From contig DUDT01000014.1 in assembly GCA_005110385.1 (NCBI GenBank), positions 186,001 through 250,000 on the forward strand: a stretch of DNA of 64,000 nucleotides, given 5' to 3'. How positions within the stretch are numbered: position 1 is the stretch's first letter; each line of letters begins with the position of its first letter. This document shows, piece by piece, positions 18,951-26,892 of the stretch. Both the position numbers and the translations under genes were made by a program. Origin of the DNA: Candidatus Melainabacteria bacterium (GTDB taxonomy: Bacteria > Cyanobacteriota > Vampirovibrionia > LMEP-6097). Under the pieces are notes generated by a model that saw only the letters and a list, made by a program, of their open reading frames with translations, searched no databases and was not told the DNA's origin.

Positions 18951-19559
18951 ATGCAAAATACCAACCCTACCAGTACTAGTAAAAGAGCTTTAGACACCAT
19001 TAAACTTATAGGCTCTCAAATTATAGAGATTAGAGAAATTTTAAATAGGCAAGTGGATACTATACAAATGCTTGAGCAGGAAGTAAAAAAATTGAGAAGC
19101 CTCGGCAGAGATAATGAGCAAAACATAAAAATTCTACAAATTGATCAAAGAGATATAGTGAAGCAACTCAGAAAAGTTCGTGAAAGCTCAAGTCAAATGG
19201 GGCAAGTCATAGATTCAGTTGAAATAACACACGAAGACGCGACTGATATGCTATTTGGCAAAAAACTAGATTTAGGCGATGAAGGAAAACTTTCTCGCGG
19301 TCATGTCGATCAGCTTTTAAGCTATGACGAAAAAGAGGTTGCAGAGAGGTTTTATCCTAACTATAGAAACAGTAAAATTATCGAAAAACATGAACGAAAT
19401 CAACCACAGTCAAATTCAATTAAGCACAAAATTAACAAAAAAGAACTGTCTCAAAGAGTAGATTCTCGTTTAGAAATGTTGGAAAAAGAAGCAATGGAAA
19501 GAAAAAAATCAGAGCGTTTTTCTTTTGATAGAATTCCACGGTTATTAAACTTAGACTAA
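18951..19559 (+). CDS. Hypothetical coiled-coil protein
   Basis: About 202 aa and highly charged. Residues about 15-75 have heptad-like spacing of Ile/Leu/Val (TIKLIGSQIIEIREILNRQ...), a probable coiled coil. The rest is rich in Lys, Glu and Ser, with no signal peptide or membrane segment. Two ATGs are possible, 18939 and 18951; GGAG at 18941-18944 sits 6 bases before the second, which I prefer. Monocistronic, ended by the strong terminator at 19613. The function is unknown. Confidence 0.7.
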   Translation: MQNTNPTSTSKRALDTIKLIGSQIIEIREILNRQVDTIQMLEQEVKKLRSLGRDNEQNIKILQIDQRDIVKQLRKVRESSSQMGQVIDSVEITHEDATDMLFGKKLDLGDEGKLSRGHVDQLLSYDEKEVAERFYPNYRNSKIIEKHERNQPQSNSIKHKINKKELSQRVDSRLEMLEKEAMERKKSERFSFDRIPRLLNLD

Positions 19560-19604
19560 TGAACTCCCCAAACTATCCTAGCTAAAAGATAGTGAATTCA
19601 TTAA

Positions 19605-19640
19605 ATAAAAAAGAGGGCTTTAAAGCCCTCTTTTTTATTT
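19605..19640. terminator. Bidirectional intrinsic terminator
   Basis: The perfect palindrome GAGGGCTTTAAAGCCCTC (19613-19630) is flanked by an A-run on the left and a T-run on the right, so it can stop both the 18951 gene (plus) and the 19863 gene (minus). Confidence 0.9.
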
Positions 19641-19662
19641 CCCCTCTCTAAATTTTCAAAAA

Positions 19663-19863
19663 TTACTTTTGAGTTGTAGTTGCAGCAGGAGCTTTAGCAG
19701 CTGGAGCAGCTGTGTTAGCTTTAGCAGCAGGAGCTTTAGCTTCTGTTTTTTGTTCAGCTTTAGCTGGTTTTTCAGCTTTAGCTGGTTTTTGCTCAGCTAA
19801 GTTAGCATTAGCAGATAGAGTAGCTACAACTAGTAAAGCAAACAATGCAGATATTTTTTTCAT
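19663..19863 (-). CDS. Small secreted Ala/Lys/Pro-rich protein
   Basis: 66 aa. The first 20 residues (MKKISALFALLVVATLSANA) form a clear Sec signal peptide with an ANA cleavage site. The mature 46 residues consist almost only of repeats of PAKAE/KAPAAKA followed by Thr-Thr-Thr-Gln-Lys. Such basic, proline/alanine-rich tails are seen in small envelope proteins that bind peptidoglycan or nucleic acid; this is inference. AAGGAAA lies upstream of the ATG. A strong terminator follows. The composition makes homology searches uninformative. Confidence 0.75.
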   Translation of the reverse strand: MKKISALFALLVVATLSANANLAEQKPAKAEKPAKAEQKTEAKAPAAKANTAAPAAKAPAATTTQK

Positions 19864-20018
19864 TTGATATTTTCCTTTTACAAAGTTAATTAATTTACAA
19901 ACCTTTGCAACTCTAAATCATAAAAAAAAAAAGCAAAAAAAACTTCACGAAAAAGCCCAGAAAGATTAAATATTTCTTAAACTTACTTTAAGGCTACAAT
20001 TCTTTCTTGGATAGAACC

Positions 20019-21668
20019 ATGGCTCAAAGCGAATTTAATATATTGTCCGTGATCACTTTGCTTGGAGGTGCATCGTTACTACTCTTTGGCTTAGATTTAA
20101 TCTGCCTAAATTTAAAAAGCTTAGCTGGGCCTATTTTCAAAACCACAGTAGAAAAAGCTACAAAAACCACTTTTCATGGAATTTTCTTAGGGACAGCCCT
20201 TACGGGCTTAGTGCAAAGCAGCACTGCTGTAACATCAATCCTAGTCTCACTTGTGCAAGCCAACATTGTGAGTTTTGAAAGAACCATAGGTGTAATGTTA
20301 GGAGCTAATATTGGAACTACTGTCACAGCCCATATTATGGCTTTTAATATTATTAAATGGTCTCTAGCAATAGTCTGCATAGGTTTTTTAATACAAGTCA
20401 CCGCAGCTAAAGATAAAGTTCTTTACATAGGAAACTCTATTCTTGGATCAGGAATTATGCTTTTTGGCTTACAGCTTATGTCTGAATCCATGAAACCTTT
20501 ACAGCACTCTGAAATGTTCTTAGATATGATGCGAAATTTCCAAGATCCTCTTATTGGAATATTAGTAGGAACTCTCTTTACCGCAATAATTCATTCAAGC
20601 AGTGGTGCTTTAGGTGTAATGATAGGTCTTGCTCTACAGGGTCTAATCACACCAATGGCTGTTATACCACTGATGCTAGGAGCTAATATCGGCACTTGTT
20701 TTACAGCCGTTATAGTTTCGCTTAATACCTCATTCCAAGCTCGCAGAGTGGCTGCTTCTCATATACTTTTCAATATTTTAGGTGTCTTACCTTTTGTATT
20801 CTTCATCCCAGAATTTACTAATTTCGTAGAACAGTTTACACCGCAGGATAATGTACCACAGTTCATCGCTAATGCTCAGACCATCTTTAATATCATCACA
20901 GTATTGATTGCCATTCCTTTTGTAAAACAGCTCGCTTGGCTTTCTTGTCTTTGCGTGCCCGATTCCAACAAAGGAAAATATCAAAAATATACTATTCCTG
21001 AAATAGAAAAATTCTCTAAAGATATAGACGTCGCTCTAGCCGAAGCTAGAAGTGCATTGAAATCTATGCGAAATATAATCAGAGAAATGCTTTTAGTCGC
21101 TGGTAAGTATTTTATTAAAAGACAAAGCTTAGATGAAAAGAAAATCAGAAAATTAATCGAGGATCACCATGATTTACGTTTAGGCTTAGTTAAGTTTTTA
21201 CGTCAATTGAAATCTTCTCACCGTAAGACTTTCACCGTAGATGAAGTCACTGAACTTTTAGATATACTTTTGATCATAAATGAATGTGAACAAGTAGTCC
21301 ACACTCTCAAAGTTGGACTTGATCATATGGATGGTAAAACACCTGATTTTGATGAAGGTTTTAAAGATTTAGATAAGTATTTAGTTGGCACTATAAGGTC
21401 ATTCAATGCATCCTTAGGCTCTTTTATTAAAGATACTCAATGCAATGCCCAAATAGTGAAACAAAAACTTGAAGAAGCAAGTTCTTTTTATGAAAAATTT
21501 CGAATGCGTGCAATTGAGGATATTTGCCAAATCAATGAACAAGAAAGAGATAGGCTCAACCTCGAAGTTTTAGACACCCTCAAGTCTATTAATGGCATCT
21601 CAGAAAGAATTTGCGAAATCAGTATCGGAACTAGAAATTATATTCAAAACCCACTGGGAAATGCTTGA
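20019..21668 (+). CDS. Na+/phosphate symporter with C-terminal PhoU-like domain
   Basis: About 549 aa. The first 310 residues are hydrophobic and contain the two inverted Na/Pi-cotransporter repeats with their QSSTAVTS (about residue 65) and HSSSGALG (about 195) signatures, plus GANIGTTVTA and GANIGTCFTA. The last 200 residues are helical and PhoU-like, usual in the bacterial NptA/YjbB group. It probably imports phosphate driven by sodium. A TTG at 20007 lies 6 bases after the TACAAT box at 19995-20000; the ATG at 20019 gives a more usual start with a short leader. Confidence 0.88.
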   Translation: MAQSEFNILSVITLLGGASLLLFGLDLICLNLKSLAGPIFKTTVEKATKTTFHGIFLGTALTGLVQSSTAVTSILVSLVQANIVSFERTIGVMLGANIGTTVTAHIMAFNIIKWSLAIVCIGFLIQVTAAKDKVLYIGNSILGSGIMLFGLQLMSESMKPLQHSEMFLDMMRNFQDPLIGILVGTLFTAIIHSSSGALGVMIGLALQGLITPMAVIPLMLGANIGTCFTAVIVSLNTSFQARRVAASHILFNILGVLPFVFFIPEFTNFVEQFTPQDNVPQFIANAQTIFNIITVLIAIPFVKQLAWLSCLCVPDSNKGKYQKYTIPEIEKFSKDIDVALAEARSALKSMRNIIREMLLVAGKYFIKRQSLDEKKIRKLIEDHHDLRLGLVKFLRQLKSSHRKTFTVDEVTELLDILLIINECEQVVHTLKVGLDHMDGKTPDFDEGFKDLDKYLVGTIRSFNASLGSFIKDTQCNAQIVKQKLEEASSFYEKFRMRAIEDICQINEQERDRLNLEVLDTLKSINGISERICEISIGTRNYIQNPLGNA

Positions 21669-21737
21669 AATAACACTTCTAGACCGTGACCAAAGAATCT
21701 TGAATAATTCACAAATTATGTGTTACAATTTTTTTTC

Positions 21738-21824
21738 ATGCAAGTTCTGCAAAAAAAAATAAAAGTTTCAGAACCTTCTTCAGATTCGATTGAGGCTGCT
21801 CAGCAGAACCGTCTTTGTTGTTGA
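21738..21824 (+). other. Probable 5' end of the next gene, in a shifted frame
   Basis: The ATG at 21738, 8 bases after a TACAAT box (21724-21729), opens 28 codons (MQVLQKKIKVSEPSSDSIE...) ending TGA at 21822. The following gene continues one base forward. Removing one T from the CTTT run near 21812-21815 would fuse them as ...QQNRL-VVDEKKNSS..., a natural hydrophilic continuation. CTT-T is also the slippery site type used for +1 shifting in prfB. So this is either a consensus error, a mutation or a programmed +1 shift. Confidence 0.4.
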
Positions 21825-22872
21825 TGAGAAAAAAAATTCATCTATAAATTCAGATCTTGAACAGTCTTCAGCTAAAGAAAATATTCAAGAAACTAACCGT
21901 ACTCAAAGCTCTCTTTTAGCTAAACTTGAGAACAATTATAGAGCCTCACAATCTTTTGATGGATTCGAAGGTGTTCCGCTAGAAGTAATTCCAGCAAGTG
22001 ATTCCAAAGATTCAATTTCAGATTTCATTCGCAATACGCTGCCCGTAATCGGCTATGCGGCAGCTTCACTAGGTCATTTAACTGCTGGAGCTGGAGGGGT
22101 GTCAAAATTCATTCCTGAACCACTTGCAAAGTTCCTAGATCAAAATATACTTAGCTTTTCTAAATTAGTTAACGTCGCAAATTATACCCATAAAGGCATA
22201 GAAGCCGTAGCTGACAAACGTGCTTGGGAAGGTTTATCTAGACTAGCTTATTCAGCAGTAGTGCCATTTATGCCACTAGAATCTGTGTTCACTGCATCTG
22301 GTATTAGCAGTGGTCCTACCATGTTTGAGCAAGCTCAGAGACATAAAGTTAAATTTTCTAATGCGACAAAAGAAAATCCACAGGGTACACCAAGTTCAGC
22401 TCTAGAAGATTTACAAGAAAACGGCAAAGCCTTTTTAAGCATGTGCCAAGAGACTTTCGGTAATTTATTCGGGGCTAACAGAAAGGTTTTCATTCATCCA
22501 GATAAAGAACAAGGGCATACAATGTTTCTATGCGCTTGGGGGAATTTTCTCGGTGCTATAGGTGGCATGCTAGCTGGCTCTAATCATCACAGTCCTCTTG
22601 GAAAAGCCTCTTCAATAATACGTAATGTAGGGGGAATAGGCTGTGACTGGGCTAAATTTATTCATCCCGACATTAACAATAAGCTCTCAGCTATTTTCTA
22701 TGGTGTCGTCTCTATATGTGATGTAGCTAAGTCATTTACACCAAAGCATGTCTCACACATACTTTCACATTTCAGTATGGCTATGAATAATTTTGCTAAT
22801 TATTATTATGTGAATACGACTAAAGCTACTACTGATAAGACTTTTAAAGATTATGCTGCGGTTGCGGCATGA
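21790..22872 (+). CDS. Hypothetical protein, Gly/His-containing C-terminal half
   Basis: 360 aa from a TTG at 21790; the true start is probably the ATG at 21738 through a frame change (see that entry). The first 60 residues are polar. From about 70 on there are several moderately hydrophobic, small-residue-rich helices (VIGYAAASLGHLTAGAGG; GNFLGAIGGMLAGSNHH). That composition suggests membrane association, but there is no signal peptide. I recognise no family. It is not in an obvious operon; the minus-strand Fic gene converges on it. Confidence 0.65.
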   Translation: MRLLSRTVFVVDEKKNSSINSDLEQSSAKENIQETNRTQSSLLAKLENNYRASQSFDGFEGVPLEVIPASDSKDSISDFIRNTLPVIGYAAASLGHLTAGAGGVSKFIPEPLAKFLDQNILSFSKLVNVANYTHKGIEAVADKRAWEGLSRLAYSAVVPFMPLESVFTASGISSGPTMFEQAQRHKVKFSNATKENPQGTPSSALEDLQENGKAFLSMCQETFGNLFGANRKVFIHPDKEQGHTMFLCAWGNFLGAIGGMLAGSNHHSPLGKASSIIRNVGGIGCDWAKFIHPDINNKLSAIFYGVVSICDVAKSFTPKHVSHILSHFSMAMNNFANYYYVNTTKATTDKTFKDYAAVAA

Positions 22873-22944
22873 TATAGAGAGAATGTGCTTGCGGAGGCTT
22901 TGCCATTGTGAGGGATGATACATCTCGGTAATAACAGAAAAATA

Positions 22945-24015
22945 TCACATATTTTTCCTTGGTAAGTAGTTACTTGCAGCAAACTCAAACTGTTCAATAA
23001 AGAGCTGTTTTAAATAACTTAAATTATTCTGCTCATAGAAAAGTAAAACGGCTTTCTTATATTCATTTTCATCAATACTCCTAAAAGAAAGAGGGCAGTA
23101 ACCATCAGCAAGCAGACATGCGTTTGCAGCAAGCCTACTAGTTCTCTTATTACCGTCTTCAAAAGCTTGGATGTATGATAAAAGTGCCAAGGTCGCCAAA
23201 GATCTGTCCAAGCCTGATTTGAATTCATTAATCAGCTCAATAAATTTATTAAGGACCTCTTCTATTTGCCATTGATTATCTAAAGGTTTGTAATTCGTAC
23301 CAGTAATAGCGATTTGATGAGGGCGTGGTTTATTTTCTATTCCTAAGCCTTTCATTAAGAACGAATGTAATTCTAATATTTTTTGTAAACTCCATTCATT
23401 ATAGTGAGCAGGTTCTTGCAATATATAATCAAAAGCTTCTTTATGATTTAGTATCATAAGCGCTTCTTCTTCACTTTTATCATCAGCTCTCTGAGCTGAT
23501 TTGATTAAAGCTTCAGTATCAAGAATACTATAGGTATTCCCCTCTATCTTAGACGATTTCCAGCTCAGTTCTATCGTGAACCTTTCAAGCTCTTTATCTC
23601 TGGTAATTTTACTTGCTTTTAAATACCTTTGTTTATAGGCAGAGTTGAGCTGTTCTAAGTTTTTCCTCTCTGCTTCTGTGAATAAGGATTTTGCCTCTTT
23701 AAAAATCTGAAAAATTTCTAAGTTAAAGCTTGCTTTGATTTTTCTTTCATCAATATCATTTTTAAAATACTCTATAACATTGATGGGTATTAATAAATTT
23801 GATACTTTAGCTATCTGATATTTAGTGGCTCTAGCTTGACCCGTCTTTTCAATCAAGCCAAGTTCTAAAAGGAGTTTTAAATCTCTATTTAAAGTGATTT
23901 TTTTAACATCACTGAAAATTAGCTGTAAATCAGCAATGGACTGGCTTTGTTTTTGAAGCTCTAATATTATTTTATTTTGCCTATTATTCAGTCCTAGAGA
24001 CATAGCTAAAATCAT
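22945..24015 (-). CDS. Fic-family protein with N-terminal winged helix; catalytic His replaced by Gln
   Basis: About 356 aa. The N-terminus (NNRQNKIILELQKQS...LNRDLKLLLELGLIEKTG) is a DeoR/MarR-like winged-helix segment. Then comes the self-inhibition motif SSKIEGN typical of class II Fic proteins, and the Fic core. The core reads IQAFEDGNKRTSR where AMP-transferring Fic enzymes have HPFxDGNGRxxR, so the catalytic His is Gln, encoded by CAA. A known subgroup carries Gln here; activity cannot be assumed. Start choices are TTG 24024, ATG 24015 and ATG 24003. It lies next to the tRNA-Asp repeat region. Confidence 0.85.
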   Translation of the reverse strand: MILAMSLGLNNRQNKIILELQKQSQSIADLQLIFSDVKKITLNRDLKLLLELGLIEKTGQARATKYQIAKVSNLLIPINVIEYFKNDIDERKIKASFNLEIFQIFKEAKSLFTEAERKNLEQLNSAYKQRYLKASKITRDKELERFTIELSWKSSKIEGNTYSILDTEALIKSAQRADDKSEEEALMILNHKEAFDYILQEPAHYNEWSLQKILELHSFLMKGLGIENKPRPHQIAITGTNYKPLDNQWQIEEVLNKFIELINEFKSGLDRSLATLALLSYIQAFEDGNKRTSRLAANACLLADGYCPLSFRSIDENEYKKAVLLFYEQNNLSYLKQLFIEQFEFAASNYLPRKNM

Positions 24016-24081
24016 ATCATTCAAAGCCGGAGAATCGTATCATTTTGATATGATTCTCGGCATCTGCATGATTCGATATCA

Positions 24082-24146
24082 AGTCCCTAATTTAATTTAA
24101 AAAAATGGCGGAGACGAAGATCTGTAAAAGCGCCAGCTTTTACAAT
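24082..24146 (+). repeat. 65-bp direct repeat, copy 1, carrying the tRNA-Asp 3' end
   Basis: Identical over 65 bases to 24307-24371. It contains TGGCGGAGACGAAG, the (complement) 3' end of the nearby tRNA-Asp including CCA, and a perfect hairpin TGTAAAAGC-GCCA-GCTTTTACA. It is followed by a diverged T-arm-like piece (GGTTCAAGTCCC) in inverted orientation. Confidence 0.9.
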
Positions 24147-24191
24147 ATAAAAAATCAACCCCAGGTTCAAGTCCCTTCGTCGACGCTAATT

Positions 24192-24312
24192 GGGACTGCT
24201 CGCAATCTTCAATTTCTGCGTTTTCGTCGTCCTCATGATCCTCATGTACCTTTAGTACACTGCGGTCATTCGTCCTCCTCAGCCTTGAACTTGTGCGTTT
24301 GTGAGCAGTCCC
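24192..24312 (-). repeat. Full-length 121-bp palindromic element, copy B
   Basis: Bounded by inverted repeats gggactgctcgcaa (24192-24205) and ttgtgagcagtccc (24299-24312), 13 of 14 paired. Read on the minus strand, its right half (49 bases) carries the core gaaaacgcagaaattg shared with all other copies. An internal stem TGTAC/GTACA lies near the middle. taatt flanks both sides, a possible 5-bp target duplication. It sits between the two 65-bp tRNA-derived repeats. Confidence 0.85.
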
Positions 24313-24371
24313 TAATTTAATTTAAAAAAATGGCGGAGACGAAGATCTGTAAAAGCGCCAGCTTTTACAAT
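24307..24371 (+). repeat. 65-bp direct repeat, copy 2, carrying the tRNA-Asp 3' end
   Basis: An exact duplicate of 24082-24146, followed at 24389-24400 by GGTTCAAGTCCC and at 24405-24410 by GTCGAC. A third, shorter match (20 bases) is the real tRNA 3' end at 24427-24446. Confidence 0.9.
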
Positions 24372-24431
24372 GAAAAAGGCAACCCTAGGGTTCAAGTCCC
24401 GTAGTCGACATTATTTTAATTTATTAAAAAA

Positions 24432-24508
24432 TGGCGGAGACGAAGGGACTTGAACCCTCGACCCCCTGCGTGACAGACAGGTGCTCTAACCAACTGAGCT
24501 ACGCCTCC
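24432..24508 (-). tRNA. tRNA-Asp (GTC)
   Basis: 77 nt including the encoded CCA (plus-strand tgg at 24432-24434). The acceptor stem GGAGGCG pairs with CGTCTCC (one G-T), the D arm has GCTC/GAGC, the anticodon stem CCTGT/GCAGG has loop CTGTCAC with anticodon GTC, and the T arm contains GGTTCAAGTCC. The discriminator base is G, as expected for Asp. Pieces of its 3' end are repeated downstream at 24105-24118 and 24331-24344. Confidence 0.95.
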
Positions 24509-24606
24509 GCGAGTCGACTTTTTAAAGAGAGATCACCTCTTACACATCCAATGCGTTTAAAAATCCTAGCATAAAAAATCTAAATTCGTGCCAAGATTAG
24601 ACTAGC

Positions 24607-25737
24607 TTGCGAATCAATTTCACAAATAATTTAAGATTCCTTCCTTCGCTTCTATTATTACAGGGCTTATCTTTCGCTAATGTTTATGCTCAGCCCATTG
24701 GTGTTTTACATTCTGCTGTTAAGCTCACTGAGACTGGATCTTACTCACAGTACCCGCAGGGATCTTCTGTATTAAAAGGCTACGCCTCTATTGAAGAGGA
24801 ATCTAAACTTGAAGATGAAACCTTACATTTAATTAGCCTTGAAAGCTTCGATCCACGCTTAATTTTAAGTGGTGATAGTTTAATTTTCAGAGCTACGCCT
24901 GAAGTAGGGGAACTTTTTAAAATTCCAGTGAACACTTATATAAAAGCGTCAATAGAAGGGGACTCTACGAATAATAGGAATTTTCTTTTTAGAATTACCG
25001 ATCTTATTTCTGAAAATGGTTCTAGCACGGCAGCTTCAGGGCTTTTTAAAATAGATACTAAAGAACAGGATAAAAGCTTAGAAAATAAAATTAGTGAAAA
25101 TGCTTTTCTTAGAACTAGCTCTAATATGGTTCTTGGAAGCTTAAGTGGTAGTTTGAAAACTTTAAAATATGGTGGTTTACCATTAATTATGTTAACTGAT
25201 GGATTTTCAGTAGTAACTGGAGCTGGTCTAGGAGCTGTTTATGGGATAGTAAATTCTTTTGTGGCTGCCCCACAGCCATTTTATTCAGAGCCGAGTGGTT
25301 CACAACTTAAGGTGAAATTTATAGAACCGATAAAAGCTGACCTGTATTCTTTTATAAAATCTGCGCCTGAGTTTCCTCAGCCTCTACCAGTTGACGATAT
25401 TAATCTTGAGGTAAAAATTACTCAGTCGAAAAAGTTTTATTCTTATAATTTTGGTGATTCTATATTTCTGGAATTAAAAATAGAAAATGCTTCAGAGAAA
25501 GACTTTGATTTGCAAGATTTTATTTTAGTAGATAAAACTAATTCTCAGGAATTTTTACCAAATCCATTTTTATTTAATTTTAATTCTGAAGAGCTTTCTG
25601 AGATTAATTCAGATACGACACGCACACTTAAGCTCTGCTATTCGCTCGGTAAATTTTCTAATTTAGATAATTACAATTTAAGAATTTTAGATCCTGTAAC
25701 TGCAAAGCATTTATATTATGTGCCTATACAGATTTAA
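24607..25737 (+). CDS. Secreted (periplasmic) hypothetical protein
   Basis: 376 aa from a TTG start. A signal peptide is visible: LRFLPSLLLLQGLSFANVYA, with cleavage after VYA before QPIG. The mature protein is beta-rich. A Gly/hydrophobic stretch lies at about 195-222 (GLPLIMLTDGFSVVTGAGLG...), and a C-terminal Ig-like part (LEVKITQSKKFYSYNFGDSIFLELKIEN) resembles domains that bind or assemble at the cell surface. No family name can be given. It stands alone, between tRNA-Asp and efp. Confidence 0.75.
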   Translation: MRINFTNNLRFLPSLLLLQGLSFANVYAQPIGVLHSAVKLTETGSYSQYPQGSSVLKGYASIEEESKLEDETLHLISLESFDPRLILSGDSLIFRATPEVGELFKIPVNTYIKASIEGDSTNNRNFLFRITDLISENGSSTAASGLFKIDTKEQDKSLENKISENAFLRTSSNMVLGSLSGSLKTLKYGGLPLIMLTDGFSVVTGAGLGAVYGIVNSFVAAPQPFYSEPSGSQLKVKFIEPIKADLYSFIKSAPEFPQPLPVDDINLEVKITQSKKFYSYNFGDSIFLELKIENASEKDFDLQDFILVDKTNSQEFLPNPFLFNFNSEELSEINSDTTRTLKLCYSLGKFSNLDNYNLRILDPVTAKHLYYVPIQI

Positions 25738-25805
25738 AGAGACTAAAACATATCAAAAATTTTTTAATAATTTAGTTTTAAGGTTTTAGAAACCTCGCCA
25801 TAAAG

Positions 25806-25814
25806 TGTTAGAAT
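25806..25814 (+). promoter_or_regulatory. Extended -10 promoter of efp
   Basis: TGTTAGAAT at 25806-25814 ends 11 bases before the efp ATG, so the leader would be only about 5 nt. Confidence 0.5.
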
Positions 25815-25825
25815 AACTCTAGTTT

Positions 25826-26392
25826 ATGTACACACCTACTGATTTCAAAAATGGCTTAACCCTAGAATGGAAGGGGAATTTATACCAAGTCGTGGAATTT
25901 CTTCACGTTAAACCTGGTAAGGGAGCAGCTTTCGTTAGAACTAAATTCAGAAATTTGACGACTAAAAAAATTTTAGAAGAATCTTTCAGAATGAATGAAC
26001 AATTTAAACCAGCTCATGTAGAAAGAAAAGAAATGCAGTATCTTTACCAGAGTGGTGATAATTATGCTTTTATGGATATGAAATCCTATGAACAAGTTGA
26101 ATTGTCTAAAGATGATTTAGGTGATAACGTTACTGATTTCCTAAAAGAAGAAATGGTCTGTTCAATTATGTCTTGTGATGGAAAAATCTTAAGTGCAGAA
26201 TTGCCTAACTCCATTGAGCTCATAGTACAAGATACGGCACCGAATGAAAAAGGAAATACCTCATCTGGTGGTTCTAAACCAGCGGTTCTTGAAACTGGTG
26301 CTACTATTGATATACCTTTCTTTGTTAATATCGGGGATAAAATTCGATTAAATCCTCAAACGAGAGAATATCAAGACAGGGTGAAAGTATAA
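25826..26392 (+). CDS. efp: Translation elongation factor P
   Basis: Rescues ribosomes stalled on polyproline. 188 aa with the three beta-barrel domains of EF-P. The tip loop is HVKPGKGAAFVRTKFRNL, with an unmodified-type Lys flanked by PGKG as in cyanobacterial proteins. The C-terminal signature (ETGATIDIPFFVNIGDKI) is complete. Its stop overlaps the accB start by one base (TAATG), so efp-accB-rnc-argB form one operon. The efp-accB pair is common in Cyanobacteria and Firmicutes. Confidence 0.96.
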   Translation: MYTPTDFKNGLTLEWKGNLYQVVEFLHVKPGKGAAFVRTKFRNLTTKKILEESFRMNEQFKPAHVERKEMQYLYQSGDNYAFMDMKSYEQVELSKDDLGDNVTDFLKEEMVCSIMSCDGKILSAELPNSIELIVQDTAPNEKGNTSSGGSKPAVLETGATIDIPFFVNIGDKIRLNPQTREYQDRVKV

Positions 26393-26892
26393 TGAAAACC
26401 ATTGATAAGGCAGAAAAGAGTATGAATAATGTAGAAGTTCCTTTAACAGCTATAAATCAATTAGCTGAAATTCTTAAAACTCAAGAATTGAGCGAGATAG
26501 AGCTTGAATTTGAAGGACAGTACCGTATTAAGGTAAAAAAAGAAATTACTGGAACTGTGTTTAGTAGTGTATCTGCACCAGCAATGCACTCCACTGTAAA
26601 TGCTGTTTCTGAAACAGCTCCTGTAAAGGTTACTGCACCCAACAAAAACCTTTTTGAAGTAAAATCACCAATGGTTGGTACCTACTATGCATCTCCATCT
26701 CCAGATGCTGATGCATTTGTAAAAGTCGGAGATAGAGTTAAGAAGGGTGATACCCTCTGTATTATCGAAGCTATGAAACTGATGAATGAGCTTCCTTCCG
26801 AAGTTTCAGGCATAGTAAGAGAGATTTCAGTAGATAATTCTCAAGCTATATCTTTTGGCGAAGTAATTATTAAAATCGAAAAAGATGCCTAA
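26392..26892 (+). CDS. accB: Biotin carboxyl carrier protein of acetyl-CoA carboxylase
   Basis: Carries the biotin that shuttles CO2 in the first step of fatty acid synthesis. 166 aa. The N-terminal part (LAEILKTQELSEIELEFEG) is followed by a flexible Ala/Pro/Val linker and the biotinyl domain with EAMKLMNEL (the biotinylated Lys). The linker is shorter than in many BCCPs. A second ATG at 26422 (MNNVEVPL) is possible, but the TAATG overlap with efp supports 26392. It overlaps rnc by 8 bases. Confidence 0.93.
   Translation: MKTIDKAEKSMNNVEVPLTAINQLAEILKTQELSEIELEFEGQYRIKVKKEITGTVFSSVSAPAMHSTVNAVSETAPVKVTAPNKNLFEVKSPMVGTYYASPSPDADAFVKVGDRVKKGDTLCIIEAMKLMNELPSEVSGIVREISVDNSQAISFGEVIIKIEKDA

Noticed and set aside
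21751-21762. Homopolymer A-run as the site of the frameshift before the 21790 gene
   Set aside because: The downstream frame has a TAA at 21760-21762, so the shift must lie after it; the CTTT site fits better.
24105-24320. Open frame of 71 codons over the tRNA-derived and palindromic repeats
   Set aside because: It is made entirely of repeat DNA (the 65-bp unit plus the palindromic element) and has no protein-like composition or ribosome site.
24082-24420. CRISPR-like or tRNA-array reading of the repeats
   Set aside because: Only two direct copies, no regular spacers, and the T-arm-like parts cannot complete a cloverleaf on either strand.
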